A DNA stretch of 64,000 nt from assembly GCF_900099935.1 (NCBI RefSeq), contig NZ_FNEK01000020.1:1-64000 (forward strand), written 5' to 3'. Each line of letters opens with the position of its first letter. Position 1 is the stretch's first letter. Positions 32,955 through 42,094 of this stretch are shown here, piece by piece. Position numbers and translations under genes: made by a program. Under the pieces are notes generated by a model. It saw only the letters and a list, made by a program, of their open reading frames with translations, had not been told where the DNA came from and made no database searches. This DNA comes from Aliiruegeria lutimaris (GTDB taxonomy: Bacteria; Pseudomonadota; Alphaproteobacteria; Rhodobacterales; Rhodobacteraceae).

Positions 32955-34538
32955 TCAGGACGAAATCTGTTCTCGCAGCACCGAAGCGGTCAGCGATATC
33001 ATCAGATAGATACCCGCAAAGATGAGGAATGCCAGCAGCGTATTTTCGAAGGCACGCGGATAGGTAGGCTCGTCCGGTGCGACGGGCCGCACGCCAATCG
33101 CCATGTAGCGCACCTGTCGGTTGGCCTCGATCCGGGCCAGTTCGAGCTGCTGCGCGGCTTGCTGCAGCAGGAGCTGCCGAGTTGCCAGTTCGGCCTCGGC
33201 GATGCGCAGCTGCCCGGTGATGCGCGCAAGCGAGGCCTCGCCGGTGCCGCTTTCGGTCATGGTGGACCGCAGGTGCGCGATCAACGCGTCCAGTCGCGCA
33301 ATGTCCCCTTGCACACCGCTCATGCGCGCCGCGTTCGGTCGCGAGTTGGCCTTCAGCTGCTCAAGCTGCAGTTGCTTCTCGTAAAGCTGCATCTCGAATT
33401 TCGTGATCTGCTGCATCAGTGCGCCGGTCTCGGTCGCCGGGTCGATCACGCCGAGTTCCTCCTGCAGCGAAAGCACTTTCTGTTGCGCGTCGCGCACATT
33501 CTGTTCCGCAGCCTCGTAGCTGTCCTGAGCGCCGGACATCTGGTCCTCGCGCAGGCGTTGGGACAGGTTGTCGACCTGTTGCTCGGCATAGCCGATCAGC
33601 GCCTCGGCGAAATCCTGGCTGACCGCCGGATCCGCCGCGACAACTTCCATTTTCAGAATGCCCTCGGTCGGGTCATAGCCGACCTTCACATTGCGCTGGT
33701 AGAGGCGATAAGCGGCCTCGTTGGTGGCGTCCGGTTCAAGGCGTTGGATCGGGTCGATCCAATCCTGCGAAAAATGCGCCTTGAAGCCCAGTTCGTCATC
33801 CAGCCGCATCATCGCGTCGCGCGATTGCAGGTAGGATTGCACCGTCGTGCTGTCCTGAATCACCGTAAGGCTGGCGACCTGGGAGAGGCCTCCGAGGCCC
33901 GACGACGCGGCGGAATCGGCCTGTTGGATCACGAATTCGGTTTTTGTCGCGTACATCGGCGTTGCGCGAAACGCGAAATACCATCCCGCCAGAAGTGCCG
34001 GCAGAAGGACGAAAATGCTCAGGCGGACCAGGAGCAAAAGGCTCTTGCGCCGACGGCGAGAGGCAATGTCGCGCTGGATCCGGAAGATTTCCTCGGCCTG
34101 GTCGGCTGGGGGAACAACGGTGTGGCCGGGAAGGGCCGGCGGCGCGGAGCGCAGTACCGTTTGCGGCAGTTGGATCGGGCTTCCCGATGCGGGACCGTTC
34201 TGGTTAGAGACCAGTTCGAGCATGGGCGCGCGGCGGAACGGGTCGATCCCCCCGGCGCGCAGCAGGCGTACCGCGTCGAAATCCGAGGTCGGCGCCAGCC
34301 CGTGTTTCTGCGCCGTGCGGCGGGCCATGCGGAGCTGCCGGCCGGTCAGGCCTTCTTTTCGGATCGCGGCAATGTCTGTCTCGGAGGCGACTTCCTGAGG
34401 CGTTTCAACCTCTCCCGATTGAGCGGGCCGGGAAGCCTGCTCGGCGGTGGCTTCCTGCGCGGCGGCAGCGACCGTTTCACCGGCCTCCGCAAGCGGAGCA
34501 CCCCGTCTGAGGCGATATTTCTTAGCCTTTGTAGTCAT
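32955..34538 (-). CDS. Capsule polysaccharide export inner-membrane protein (KpsE/BexC/CtrB-like)
   Basis: 527 aa polysaccharide co-polymerase. The N-terminal 170 residues are cytoplasmic and Ala/Glu-rich, followed by a membrane helix (SIFVLLPALLAGWYFAF), a long periplasmic coiled-coil region (about 300-480, rich in Gln/Leu/Arg) and a C-terminal helix (FLIFAGIYLMISLTASVL). This is the KpsE topology. ATG 34538 overlaps the end of the ABC ATPase gene by 17 bp, so the two are translationally coupled. It links the ABC exporter to the outer-membrane channel. The long N-terminal extension is unusual compared with E. coli KpsE. Confidence 0.85.
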   Translation of the reverse strand: MTTKAKKYRLRRGAPLAEAGETVAAAAQEATAEQASRPAQSGEVETPQEVASETDIAAIRKEGLTGRQLRMARRTAQKHGLAPTSDFDAVRLLRAGGIDPFRRAPMLELVSNQNGPASGSPIQLPQTVLRSAPPALPGHTVVPPADQAEEIFRIQRDIASRRRRKSLLLLVRLSIFVLLPALLAGWYFAFRATPMYATKTEFVIQQADSAASSGLGGLSQVASLTVIQDSTTVQSYLQSRDAMMRLDDELGFKAHFSQDWIDPIQRLEPDATNEAAYRLYQRNVKVGYDPTEGILKMEVVAADPAVSQDFAEALIGYAEQQVDNLSQRLREDQMSGAQDSYEAAEQNVRDAQQKVLSLQEELGVIDPATETGALMQQITKFEMQLYEKQLQLEQLKANSRPNAARMSGVQGDIARLDALIAHLRSTMTESGTGEASLARITGQLRIAEAELATRQLLLQQAAQQLELARIEANRQVRYMAIGVRPVAPDEPTYPRAFENTLLAFLIFAGIYLMISLTASVLREQISS

Positions 34539-35175
34539 AAAGCTGTGCTGCCTCTTCCAGAGTGTCGAACATGTGAAGCTTGCCACCTCGCAGCACCGCG
34601 GCGCTACGGGCGAATTTTTCAAGGGTCCGGGGCTGATGCGACACGATCACGATCGTTGTCTTGGTCAGCCGCTCGCGCAGGATGGAGCCGGCCTTTCGGT
34701 TGAATTCCGCATCGGTGGAATTGGGCATCCCCTCGTCGATCAGGTAGATGTCGAAATCCAGCGCCAGCAGGAGCGCGAAACAGAAACGCGAGCGCATACC
34801 AGTGGAGTACGTGCCCACGGGCATGTCGAAATACTCTTCCAGACTGCACATCCAGCGCACGAAGGCTTCCACGTAATCCGGGTCCAGCCCGTAGAGCTGC
34901 GCGATGTAGCGGGCATTCTCCGTGCCGCTATGCCGGTTGACCACGCCCCCCATGAAACCGAGCGGGAAAGAGACGCGGCTGGTGCGCCGGATTTCGCCCT
35001 CGTCGGGCTTCTCCAGCCCGGCCATCATGTTGATGATGGTCGTCTTGCCGGTGCCGTTGGGCGCGAGGATTCCAAGTGAGCGGCCAATTTCCACCCGCAG
35101 GTTGGCGCGATCAAGAATCACCTTGCGCTGCGTGCCCGTCCAGAAGGACTTACTCACGTTGTCAAACTCGATCAT
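34522..35175 (-). CDS. Capsule ABC transporter ATP-binding protein (KpsT/CtrD-like)
   Basis: 217 aa, the normal length for KpsT. Walker A APNGTGKTT (39-47), the signature YSTGMRSR and Walker B DIYLIDEGMPN are present, and VSHQP supplies the switch histidine. It powers export of capsular polysaccharide through a KpsM-type permease, which is not encoded in the window. It is first in a leftward operon with the KpsE-like gene and kdsA. Confidence 0.9.
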   Translation of the reverse strand: MIEFDNVSKSFWTGTQRKVILDRANLRVEIGRSLGILAPNGTGKTTIINMMAGLEKPDEGEIRRTSRVSFPLGFMGGVVNRHSGTENARYIAQLYGLDPDYVEAFVRWMCSLEEYFDMPVGTYSTGMRSRFCFALLLALDFDIYLIDEGMPNSTDAEFNRKAGSILRERLTKTTIVIVSHQPRTLEKFARSAAVLRGGKLHMFDTLEEAAQLYDYKG

Positions 35176-35353
35176 TTACCGGTTCCGGCCTGCCTGGCCG
35201 TCACTTTCGACCCGACGGCATTTCATTGCGGTTAACTATGGCCCTGATTTTTGGCGCCATTATGTCTGGCTAATCGGGAATACTGCAAGAATTTAGGCAA
35301 AATACGAGCAATGCGACCCAATGGCCGCATTGCGAGCGGTCGCTCCAGCGGCC

Positions 35354-36394
35354 TCAGGCGATGGCGCCCCAACTCAGTCCGGCCAGCAAGGCGCCGAGCA
35401 TCGCAAAGCCCAGATAACCCGCGAAGACCCGTGGCTTGACCAGGGCCCAGACGGCCACAGCCGCCGGGACACAGCTGATGCCACCGGCCAGCGCGAAGGA
35501 CATCGCGGCCCCGTCGGCCATGCCCTGTTGCAGCAGGGCGTCGATCAGCGGCACCGCGGCGTAGCCGTTCAGATAGGCCGGTGCGCCGACAATGGCGCCA
35601 AGCAGGATAGGGCGGATCCCCTCGCCGCCGAGCAGCTGCGCGATGGCTTCTGCCGGAATGTATTCCAGCATTAGCGCCTCTAGCAGGTAGGCCAGCAGCA
35701 ACCATTTGAACAGGAACGGGCCGTTTTCGCGGATCGAGGTCCAAAAAGCGGCACGCCGCTCGGGGTCCGGCCAGAACTTCCAGACTGGTTTGCCAGAGAA
35801 GGGTTTGCCGCATCCACAGCTGCTGCCACAGCCGGTTTGAGGCTTCGTGCGCAGCGGATCGGCAAAGACAGGTGTGTTGGCAAACAGGCGCACGCCGAAG
35901 CCACCGAGCAGGCCGAGACCGATCGCCGCGACCGTCTTGGCGAGCGCGAATTCCCAGCCCAGCGTGCCGGAGGTGATCAGGAACATGGCCGGGTCCATCA
36001 ACGGAGAGGAGAGCCAGAAGGCCATGACCGCCGAGAGCGGCGCGCCGAGTGCCAGCATGGCGGCGATGAAGGGGATGACCTCGCAGGAGCAGAAGGGCGA
36101 CAGGCCCCCCGCCGCAGCGGCGAGGAAGATCATCCGTACCTCGCGCCCCTCGAAGGCCCGCGCCAGAAGGTTTTCGGCTCCGGTTGCCTTCAGCAGCGCC
36201 ACGGCTAGTACGGCAAAGAAGATGAACGGCGCGGTATGGCCGAGCGCGCCGAGGGCGAATTCGATCGTCGGAAAAGTCTGTGGCGTGTCGAACAGCGCGA
36301 CGGCGAGCGGAAGCGCGAGAATGAACAGCCATACCTTGTCGGTCCGCCGCCAGAGGTCGGGCAGGCGGGGTGGAGTCTGGGTCGTGTCACTCAT
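35354..36394 (-). CDS. DUF318/ArsP-family permease, putative metal efflux
   Basis: 346 aa with about eight membrane helices. The family signature GLSPFCSCEVIPFIAAML and a second half-repeat (LLGAIVGAPAYLNGYAAVPL) are present. A cytoplasmic loop (TGCGSSCGCGKPF) is cysteine-rich and could bind metal. The gene overlaps by 8 bp an ArsR-family regulator, indicating metal- or metalloid-responsive expression. Substrate could be organoarsenicals, Cu or Zn; the sequence does not decide. Confidence 0.83.
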   Translation of the reverse strand: MSDTTQTPPRLPDLWRRTDKVWLFILALPLAVALFDTPQTFPTIEFALGALGHTAPFIFFAVLAVALLKATGAENLLARAFEGREVRMIFLAAAAGGLSPFCSCEVIPFIAAMLALGAPLSAVMAFWLSSPLMDPAMFLITSGTLGWEFALAKTVAAIGLGLLGGFGVRLFANTPVFADPLRTKPQTGCGSSCGCGKPFSGKPVWKFWPDPERRAAFWTSIRENGPFLFKWLLLAYLLEALMLEYIPAEAIAQLLGGEGIRPILLGAIVGAPAYLNGYAAVPLIDALLQQGMADGAAMSFALAGGISCVPAAVAVWALVKPRVFAGYLGFAMLGALLAGLSWGAIA

Positions 36395-36731
36395 GGTTGT
36401 GGCCTACGGCAGGCGCGTCACAATCGGCGCAGCATTCGGAAAGGAGGAATTCGGAGAGCGTCCGGATCTCGTCATAGGCAACGGCGGCACAGATCACGCT
36501 GCGCCCCTTCTTGCTCTGGTGGACAAGCCCGGCCTGGTTCAGGATCTTGACATGGTGGGTTAACGTGGAGCCCGTAACACCGCTGCGTTCACCGAGCTTG
36601 CCGATGGGCAGCCCGTCCGGCCCTGCGCGCACGAGAGTCCGAAGCACCAGGAGGCGCTGTTCGGAGCCAAGCGCAGCAAAGGTGGAGGCGGCAAGTTCAA
36701 GGGGAACGGGACTGGGGGTATGGTTGGTCAT
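36387..36731 (-). CDS. ArsR-family transcriptional regulator
   Basis: 114 aa winged-helix repressor: FAALGSEQRLLVLRTLV, IGKLGERSGVTGSTLTHHVK and AGLVHQSKKGRS. The C-terminal SECCADCD and HNHE cluster could bind thiophilic metals. It is first in the operon with the permease (8-bp overlap). A perfect 16-bp palindrome lies 15 bp upstream and is a likely operator, giving autoregulated, metal-induced expression. Confidence 0.88.
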   Translation of the reverse strand: MTNHTPSPVPLELAASTFAALGSEQRLLVLRTLVRAGPDGLPIGKLGERSGVTGSTLTHHVKILNQAGLVHQSKKGRSVICAAVAYDEIRTLSEFLLSECCADCDAPAVGHNHE

Positions 36732-36745
36732 GGAAAAATAATTCT

Positions 36746-36761
36746 ATATTTCTAGAAATAT
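36746..36761. promoter_or_regulatory. Palindromic operator of the arsR-permease operon
   Basis: ATATTTCTAGAAATAT is a perfect 16-bp palindrome centred about 22 bp before the arsR start, typical for ArsR-type operators. It also lies 55 bp from the divergent glycosylase gene and could affect it. Confidence 0.65.
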
Positions 36762-36815
36762 CGCAATATAAAAAACCCACTGTTATCAGTGGTCCGTTGC
36801 GGAGTGTATGGCGCA

Positions 36816-37409
36816 ATGCCTGTTCAAGAGCTGGTCCCAAGGATCCAATCCTGCCGCCTTTGCGCGCAAAGATTCGCACGGACCGAGACGGCGCATGAGC
36901 CCCGGCCGGTCGTCTGGTTTCGGCCCGGCTCGAGGATCCTGATCGCGGGACAGGCACCCGGGGCGCGGGTGCACGAAGCGGGCATTCCCTTTCACGACCC
37001 GTCCGGCGACCGGCTGCGGGAGTGGCTCGGCCTCGGGCGCGACGCGTTCTACGACCGCGACCGGGTTGCGATCATCCCCATGGCCTTCTGTTTTCCCGGC
37101 TACGCCAAGGGAGCGGACCTGCCGCCACCAGCGATTTGTGCGAAGACCTGGCGCGCCGCGGCGCTGGCCCATGCGGGGCCGTTCGCGCTGACCATCCTCG
37201 TCGGCGGCTACGCGCAGAAATTCCACCTGAAAGCGGCCGCTTCGGGCGGTGTCACGCGCACCGTGGCCGCTTGGCGCGACTTTGCGCCCGAAACCTTCCC
37301 CTTGCCCCATCCGTCCTGGCGCAATACGGCGTGGCTGAAGAAAAACCCCTGGTTCGAGGCGGAGCTCCTGCCAGTGCTGCGCGAACGGGTACGAGAGGTA
37401 ATGGCATGA
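36816..37409 (+). CDS. Uracil-DNA glycosylase family protein
   Basis: 197 aa. GSRILIAGQAPGARVHEAGI, FHDPSGDRLREWLGL and PLPHPSWRN match the conserved motifs of the UDG superfamily proteins similar to family 4/5-like enzymes. An N-terminal CRLC could be part of an iron-sulfur site but a full four-cysteine set is not obvious. ATG 36816 is taken (GGAG upstream). It overlaps the SseB-type gene by 4 bp. Probable DNA base-excision function; substrate unproven. Confidence 0.8.
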   Translation: MPVQELVPRIQSCRLCAQRFARTETAHEPRPVVWFRPGSRILIAGQAPGARVHEAGIPFHDPSGDRLREWLGLGRDAFYDRDRVAIIPMAFCFPGYAKGADLPPPAICAKTWRAAALAHAGPFALTILVGGYAQKFHLKAAASGGVTRTVAAWRDFAPETFPLPHPSWRNTAWLKKNPWFEAELLPVLRERVREVMA

Positions 37410-38200
37410 GCGACGAGACAACACCCCTGGACGCGGCCCATGCGGCGATGATGGCCGCGCCGGAAGATGGCGCTGCGCGGCTGCGGTTCTACGAGCGGCT
37501 GGCCGATTCCGAGCTGTTCCTGCTGCTGGAGAAGGAAGCGGAAGATGACAGCATCGCCCCGCAACTCTTCCCGCTGGAAGGCGGCCAGGTGGTTCTCGTC
37601 TTCGACCGGGAATCGCGGTTGGGGGATTTCCTCGGAGCCCCCGCGCATTTCGCAGCGCTCTCCGGGCGTCAGGCGGTGAAGTTGCTGGCGGGGCAGGGGA
37701 TCGGGCTTGGCGTCAATCTCGGGGTCGAAGGATCGGAGATCGTCCTGCCCGCCGATGCCGTGGACTGGCTCGCCCAGACGCTGGAGCATGCACCTCAGCA
37801 GGCCGAGGAACGCCCTGACGAATTGCTGCCACCGGGCAATGTGCCCGAGGCGCTTCTCGCCGGGCTGGACACCAAGCTCGCCACGGCGGCGGGGCTTGCC
37901 AAGCTCGTCTACCTTGCGGGCGTGCGCTACGAAAGCGGTCGGCAAACGCATATGCTGGCTTTTGTCGATGCGGTTCCCGGCGCGGAAAACGCTCTGGCCA
38001 CGGCAGCCAGCGAAGCGCTGACCTTCTCCGGGCTGGAAGCGGGCGAGATGGACGTGGCCTTTTTCGCCGCCAATGACCCGATCGCAGCGCGGCTGGCACG
38101 CGTCGGCCTGCGTTTCGAACTGCCGGAGCCGCCAAAATCGGAGATGACCGAAATCACGCCTCCCGGCATGGACCCCGACGAACCGCCGATACTCAGGTAG
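37406..38200 (+). CDS. SseB family protein
   Basis: 264 aa. The N-terminal SseB fold is indicated by FYERLADSELFLLLEKE, QLFPLEGGQVVLVFDRE and LAGQGIGLGVNLG; the C-terminal SseB_C-like half follows. No signal peptide. ATGA overlap with the upstream glycosylase gene indicates an operon. The biochemical role is unknown in free-living alphaproteobacteria. Confidence 0.8.
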   Translation: MSDETTPLDAAHAAMMAAPEDGAARLRFYERLADSELFLLLEKEAEDDSIAPQLFPLEGGQVVLVFDRESRLGDFLGAPAHFAALSGRQAVKLLAGQGIGLGVNLGVEGSEIVLPADAVDWLAQTLEHAPQQAEERPDELLPPGNVPEALLAGLDTKLATAAGLAKLVYLAGVRYESGRQTHMLAFVDAVPGAENALATAASEALTFSGLEAGEMDVAFFAANDPIAARLARVGLRFELPEPPKSEMTEITPPGMDPDEPPILR

Positions 38201-38542
38201 CACTACGCCCCGGACCCGCCACAGGCGGGCCACCCGCTCAGCCGTCCCCGACGTGCGCGGACCGCATGCATGGGAGAACCAAGAGGGCGCCCCTCCGGCA
38301 AGGCAATCTTAGCCGCAAAGTAAAGTGTTTTGGCTTTTTGACCGAAACCGGGGGCTACCCTCCCGTTGTCGCGGCATCGAAGATGCGCTCCTCCCGTCGG
38401 GCGTGGCGCGCGCTGCGCGCGCTTGGGAAATCCCGCAAGGAAGTCGCCACATGACGCCGGAATCCGCCAGCCCCGCTTGACATCCCGGCCCACAGGCGGT
38501 GTATCGGCGCGAACCGTCGAATTCCGCCGAAAGGGCCCCGAT
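38201..38542. other. aspS upstream region
   Basis: No gene. A long frame runs into aspS from 38366 but lacks similarity before the conserved MHAYRSMTC start. The promoter of aspS should be here. Confidence 0.4.
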
Positions 38543-40324
38543 ATGCACGCCTATCGCAGCATGACCTGCGCCGAGCTAACCCGCGACAACGTGGGTGACA
38601 CCGTTCGTCTCTCCGGCTGGGTCCACAGGATCCGCGACCATGGCGGAATCCTCTTCATCGACCTGCGTGACCATTACGGCATCACCCAGGTTCTGTGCGA
38701 TCCCGACAGCCCGGTTTTCGCCGAGGTCGAAAAGCTGCGCTCGGAGTTCTGTATCCGCATCGACGGCAACGTGATGGCGCGTGCCGACGAACTGGTCAAT
38801 CCGAAGCTGCCCACCGGCGAGGTCGAGGTCTTCATCCGCGACATGGAGATCCTGGGCGCGTCCGAAGAGCTGCCGCTAATGGTCTTCGGCGATCAGGAAT
38901 ACCCGGAAGAAACCCGTCTGCGCTATCGCTACCTCGACCTGCGCCGCGAGCAGATGCAGACCAGCATGAAACTGCGCTCCGATGTCGTGGCCTCCATGCG
39001 CAAGCGCATGTGGGCGCAGGATTTCCGCGAGTACCAGACGCCGATCATCACCGCCTCCTCGCCCGAGGGCGCACGCGACTTCCTCGTGCCCTCCCGCCTG
39101 CATCCGGGCCGCTTCTACGCGCTGCCCCAAGCGCCGCAGCAGTTCAAGCAGCTGATGATGGTGGCCGGCTTCGACAAGTATTTCCAGATCGCGCCCTGCT
39201 TCCGCGACGAGGACCCGCGCGCTGACCGCTCGCCGACCGATTTCTACCAGCTGGACATGGAGATGTCCTTTGTCGAGCAGCAGGACGTGTTCGACGCGGT
39301 GGCCCCGGTTCTGGCTGGCGTCTTCGAGGAGTTCGGCGGTGACCGCAAGGTCGACGCCGCGGCGGACTGGCCGCAGATCTCCTATCGCGATTCCGCGCTC
39401 TGGTACGGCACCGACAAGCCGGACATGCGCAACCCGATCAAGATGCAGGACGTCTCCGAGCATTTCCGCGGTTCGGGTTTCGCCATCTTCGCCAAGCTGC
39501 TGGAGCAGGAAGGCACACAGATTCGCGCCATTCCGGCCCCCACGGGCGGTTCGCGCAAATTCTGCGACCGGATGAACAAGTTCGCCCAGCAGGAAGGCCT
39601 GCCGGGGATGGGTTATATTTTCTGGCGTGAAGGCGCGGACGGCATGGAAGCGGCTGGCCCCCTGGCCAAGAATATCGGCCCGGAACGCACCGAAGCCATC
39701 CGCCAGCAGCTCGGCCTCTGCGTCGGCGACGCAGCATTCTTCCTTGGCGGCAAGCCGTCCGTTTTCGAGAAAGTCGCAGGCAAGGCGCGCGATGTCATCG
39801 GCAACGAGCTCGGTCTGACCGAGAAAGACCGCTTCGCCTTTGCCTGGATCGTCGATTTCCCGATCTACGAGAAAGACGACGAGACCGGCGAGATCGATTT
39901 CGAACATAACCCCTTCTCCATGCCGCAAGGCGGGCTGGAAGCGCTCGAAGGCGACCCGCTGGAAGTGCTGGGCTATCAGTACGACCTGGCCTGCAACGGC
40001 TACGAGATCCTGTCGGGCGCAATCCGGAACCACAAGCCGGAGATCATGTTCAAGGCCTTTGAAATCGCGGGCTACCCCAAGGAAGAGGTGATCAAGCGCT
40101 TCGGCGGCATGGTCAACGCCTTCCGCTTCGGCGCCCCGCCGCACGGCGGCTGCGCGGCCGGGATCGACCGGATCGTCATGTTGCTGGCAGATCAGGAAAA
40201 CATCCGCGAGGTCATGCTTTTCCCGATGAACCAGCGGGCCGAGGACCTGATGATGGGTGCACCTTCCGAGCCCAGCAACGAACAGCTGCGCGAACTTTCG
40301 CTGCGGATCATCCCGCAGGAATAA
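38543..40324 (+). CDS. aspS: Aspartate--tRNA ligase
   Basis: 593 aa class IIb synthetase. The N-terminal OB-fold anticodon domain ([20 protein letters not shown], about 17-105), class II motif 2 ([22 protein letters not shown]), the bacterial insert domain and motif 3 ([14 protein letters not shown]) are present. Full length. ATG 38543 is chosen because the conserved [12 protein letters not shown] begins there. Alphaproteobacterial AspRS is often non-discriminating (also charging tRNA-Asn); this cannot be read directly. Confidence 0.97.
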   Translation: MHAYRSMTCAELTRDNVGDTVRLSGWVHRIRDHGGILFIDLRDHYGITQVLCDPDSPVFAEVEKLRSEFCIRIDGNVMARADELVNPKLPTGEVEVFIRDMEILGASEELPLMVFGDQEYPEETRLRYRYLDLRREQMQTSMKLRSDVVASMRKRMWAQDFREYQTPIITASSPEGARDFLVPSRLHPGRFYALPQAPQQFKQLMMVAGFDKYFQIAPCFRDEDPRADRSPTDFYQLDMEMSFVEQQDVFDAVAPVLAGVFEEFGGDRKVDAAADWPQISYRDSALWYGTDKPDMRNPIKMQDVSEHFRGSGFAIFAKLLEQEGTQIRAIPAPTGGSRKFCDRMNKFAQQEGLPGMGYIFWREGADGMEAAGPLAKNIGPERTEAIRQQLGLCVGDAAFFLGGKPSVFEKVAGKARDVIGNELGLTEKDRFAFAWIVDFPIYEKDDETGEIDFEHNPFSMPQGGLEALEGDPLEVLGYQYDLACNGYEILSGAIRNHKPEIMFKAFEIAGYPKEEVIKRFGGMVNAFRFGAPPHGGCAAGIDRIVMLLADQENIREVMLFPMNQRAEDLMMGAPSEPSNEQLRELSLRIIPQE

Positions 40325-40336
40325 CGCCTGACGTCA

Positions 40337-40366
40337 GGCACGGTGGGATGCCTGTCCCGCCGTGCC
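40337..40366 (+). terminator. Hairpin after aspS
   Basis: Arms GGCACGGTGGGA / TCCCGCCGTGCC (one G-U pair) with a 6-nt loop lie 12 bp after the aspS stop. It also lies between convergent genes. Confidence 0.55.
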
Positions 40367-40405
40367 TCACCACGTTCAAGACAACCGTTTGCCGAAAGTT
40401 CCTGT

Positions 40406-41125
40406 TCAGCTCGGGCCGGTTCCGGTCAGCCGTGTATCCACGAGATCGCTGATCTCTCCGAGCGCATTGCGCGGCGGAAGGCGGTTATGGACCGCCGATT
40501 GCAGCGCGACGGCCGCTGAGGCAAGGTCGGAATCGCCGGCGCTCTGGGCGACCGAAGACAGGAACTGCGCCACATATTCTATCTGATCGCTGTCCATCGG
40601 ATGCGCGATCACCGAGGCGATATGGGAGAGGTCGTCGCGCAAGGCGATCGGGTCCGGATCGATCCGGTCCGCGCTCACCATGCGGGGGCCGCGCGGGTGC
40701 TCGTCCGGCGGCAGGTGGGCGAGAACGGCCTGCTGGAAGCTGGCCAGGCTGGTGATGGGCTTTTCCAGAAAACCATCGGCCCCGGCGGCAAGCGCGTCTG
40801 TTTCCGCGGCGCTTTCGCCGCTGGTCCCCAGAATGACGGGAACGCGCTGATCGGACTCGGCCAATTCCCGGATCAGGTCCGCACCGGAACCATCCGGCAG
40901 GCCCATATCCACGATCACTGCGCTCGGCCGGTAGACAGCGAGGTGACGATGCGCGGAGGCAATACAGTCTGCCCGGCGAATGCGTGCCCCGCTGCGCAGG
41001 CAGAGCAGGCGAATGGCTTCGCAGGCAAAACGACTATCCTCGACCACGAGCACGGTCAGACCGAGCAGCGGGCGCTCCGGAGTCGGTCTGCGCGCATTCA
41101 GCCGGGAGGTGAGTTCATCCGTCAT
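40406..41125 (-). CDS. Response regulator, receiver domain without classic output
   Basis: 239 aa. A CheY-like receiver spans about 22-140: VLVVEDSRFACEAIRLL, phospho-acceptor Asp in VIVDMGLPDGSG, switch Thr/Ser in ILGTSGES and the conserved Lys in FLEKPI. The C-terminal 100 residues are helical with no DNA-binding motif I recognise; they could dimerise or form a four-helix Hpt-like module. Single gene, convergent with aspS. No partner kinase is near. Confidence 0.8.
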   Translation of the reverse strand: MTDELTSRLNARRPTPERPLLGLTVLVVEDSRFACEAIRLLCLRSGARIRRADCIASAHRHLAVYRPSAVIVDMGLPDGSGADLIRELAESDQRVPVILGTSGESAAETDALAAGADGFLEKPITSLASFQQAVLAHLPPDEHPRGPRMVSADRIDPDPIALRDDLSHIASVIAHPMDSDQIEYVAQFLSSVAQSAGDSDLASAAVALQSAVHNRLPPRNALGEISDLVDTRLTGTGPS

Positions 41126-41282
41126 TGTCCTTCCCTTTCCTCGATTGCTCCCAATTGAGGGTGATTCTGCCTAACAGCGGGTAAACGGACGCTGCGCCGC
41201 AGGCGACAAGCCTTGCGAAACCTGCCCAAGCGGCGCGATAAGGCGCGCGAAACGCTTTTCACCCCCTCTAAGGAGTCGCAAA

Positions 41283-41690
41283 ATGATCGGACGCCTCAAT
41301 CACGTCGCCATCGCCGTGCCGGACCTCGAAGCCGCCGCCGAGCAGTATCGCAATACGCTGGGTGCCAAGGTCGGCGAGCCGCAGGACGAGCCGGATCACG
41401 GTGTGACCGTCGTCTTCATCGAGCTGCCCAATACCAAGGTCGAGCTGCTCTACCCGCTGGGCGAGAAATCTCCGATCCAGGGTTTCCTGGACAAGAATCC
41501 CGCCGGCGGCATCCACCACATGTGCTACGAAGTGACCGACATCATCGCCGCCCGCGATGCGCTGATGGCAAAGGGCGCCCGCGTGCTCGGCAATGGTGAG
41601 CCCAAGATCGGCGCGCACAAGAACCCGGTGCTCTTCCTGCACCCGAAGGACTTCAACGGCTGCCTGATCGAACTCGAACAGGTCGGCTGA
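41283..41690 (+). CDS. mce: Methylmalonyl-CoA epimerase
   Basis: 135 aa glyoxalase/VOC fold. MIGRLNHVAIAVPDLEAAAE contains the metal-binding His; EL, HHMCYEVTDI and GCLIELEQ complete the metal and substrate set. It interconverts (R)- and (S)-methylmalonyl-CoA in propionate and amino-acid breakdown. TAAGGAG lies 8 nt before the ATG. Followed by a DUF1467 gene, an arrangement often seen in Rhodobacteraceae. Confidence 0.93.
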   Translation: MIGRLNHVAIAVPDLEAAAEQYRNTLGAKVGEPQDEPDHGVTVVFIELPNTKVELLYPLGEKSPIQGFLDKNPAGGIHHMCYEVTDIIAARDALMAKGARVLGNGEPKIGAHKNPVLFLHPKDFNGCLIELEQVG

Positions 41691-41692
41691 AA

Positions 41693-41788
41693 CGTTTCCC
41701 GTTCAGATCGTAGCGGCAAAGGCTGCCTTTCGCCTTTGGCTCCCGCGCATTTGCCGCTACATGCTGATCTGGAATAGAACGGGAAACG
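41693..41788. repeat. Nested long inverted repeat between mce and DUF1467 genes
   Basis: Three pairs of arms nest: CGTTTCCCGTTC (41693-41704) with 41777-41788, CAGATC (41704-41709) with 41766-41771, and GTAGCGGCAAA (41710-41720) with 41750-41760. Transcribed RNA would fold into one long stem. There is no U-run, so it may be a processing or attenuation element rather than a simple terminator. Confidence 0.6.
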
Positions 41789-41794
41789 CTCTGA

Positions 41795-42094
41795 ATGGCC
41801 ATTACCTCCGCGATCGTCCTGCTTGCCGTGATCTGGTTCATGGTGTTTTTCATCGTGTTGCCGCTCCGGCTGAAGACGCAGGGCGAGGCGGGGGAAGTCG
41901 TTCCGGGAACGCCAGCCTCGGCGCCGACGAACCCGCAACTCAAGCGCAAGGCGCAAGTCGTCACGATCATTGCCCTGCCGCTCTGGGCGATTGTCTGCGC
42001 GATCATCCTTACGGGCACCATAACCGTTGACGATTTCGACCTCTTCAAGAGGTTTGGCCCCGACAGCGATACCCGGTCGTCTTCGGAGAACTGA
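41795..42094 (+). CDS. DUF1467 family membrane protein
   Basis: 99 aa with two membrane helices (about 3-25 and 55-77) joined by a cytoplasmic loop rich in Pro and Lys. The IVWF/FFIVLPLRLKTQGEAGEVVPGTP region is diagnostic of DUF1467, an alphaproteobacterial family of unknown function often next to mce and the prolyl-tRNA synthetase gene. Confidence 0.87.
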   Translation: MAITSAIVLLAVIWFMVFFIVLPLRLKTQGEAGEVVPGTPASAPTNPQLKRKAQVVTIIALPLWAIVCAIILTGTITVDDFDLFKRFGPDSDTRSSSEN

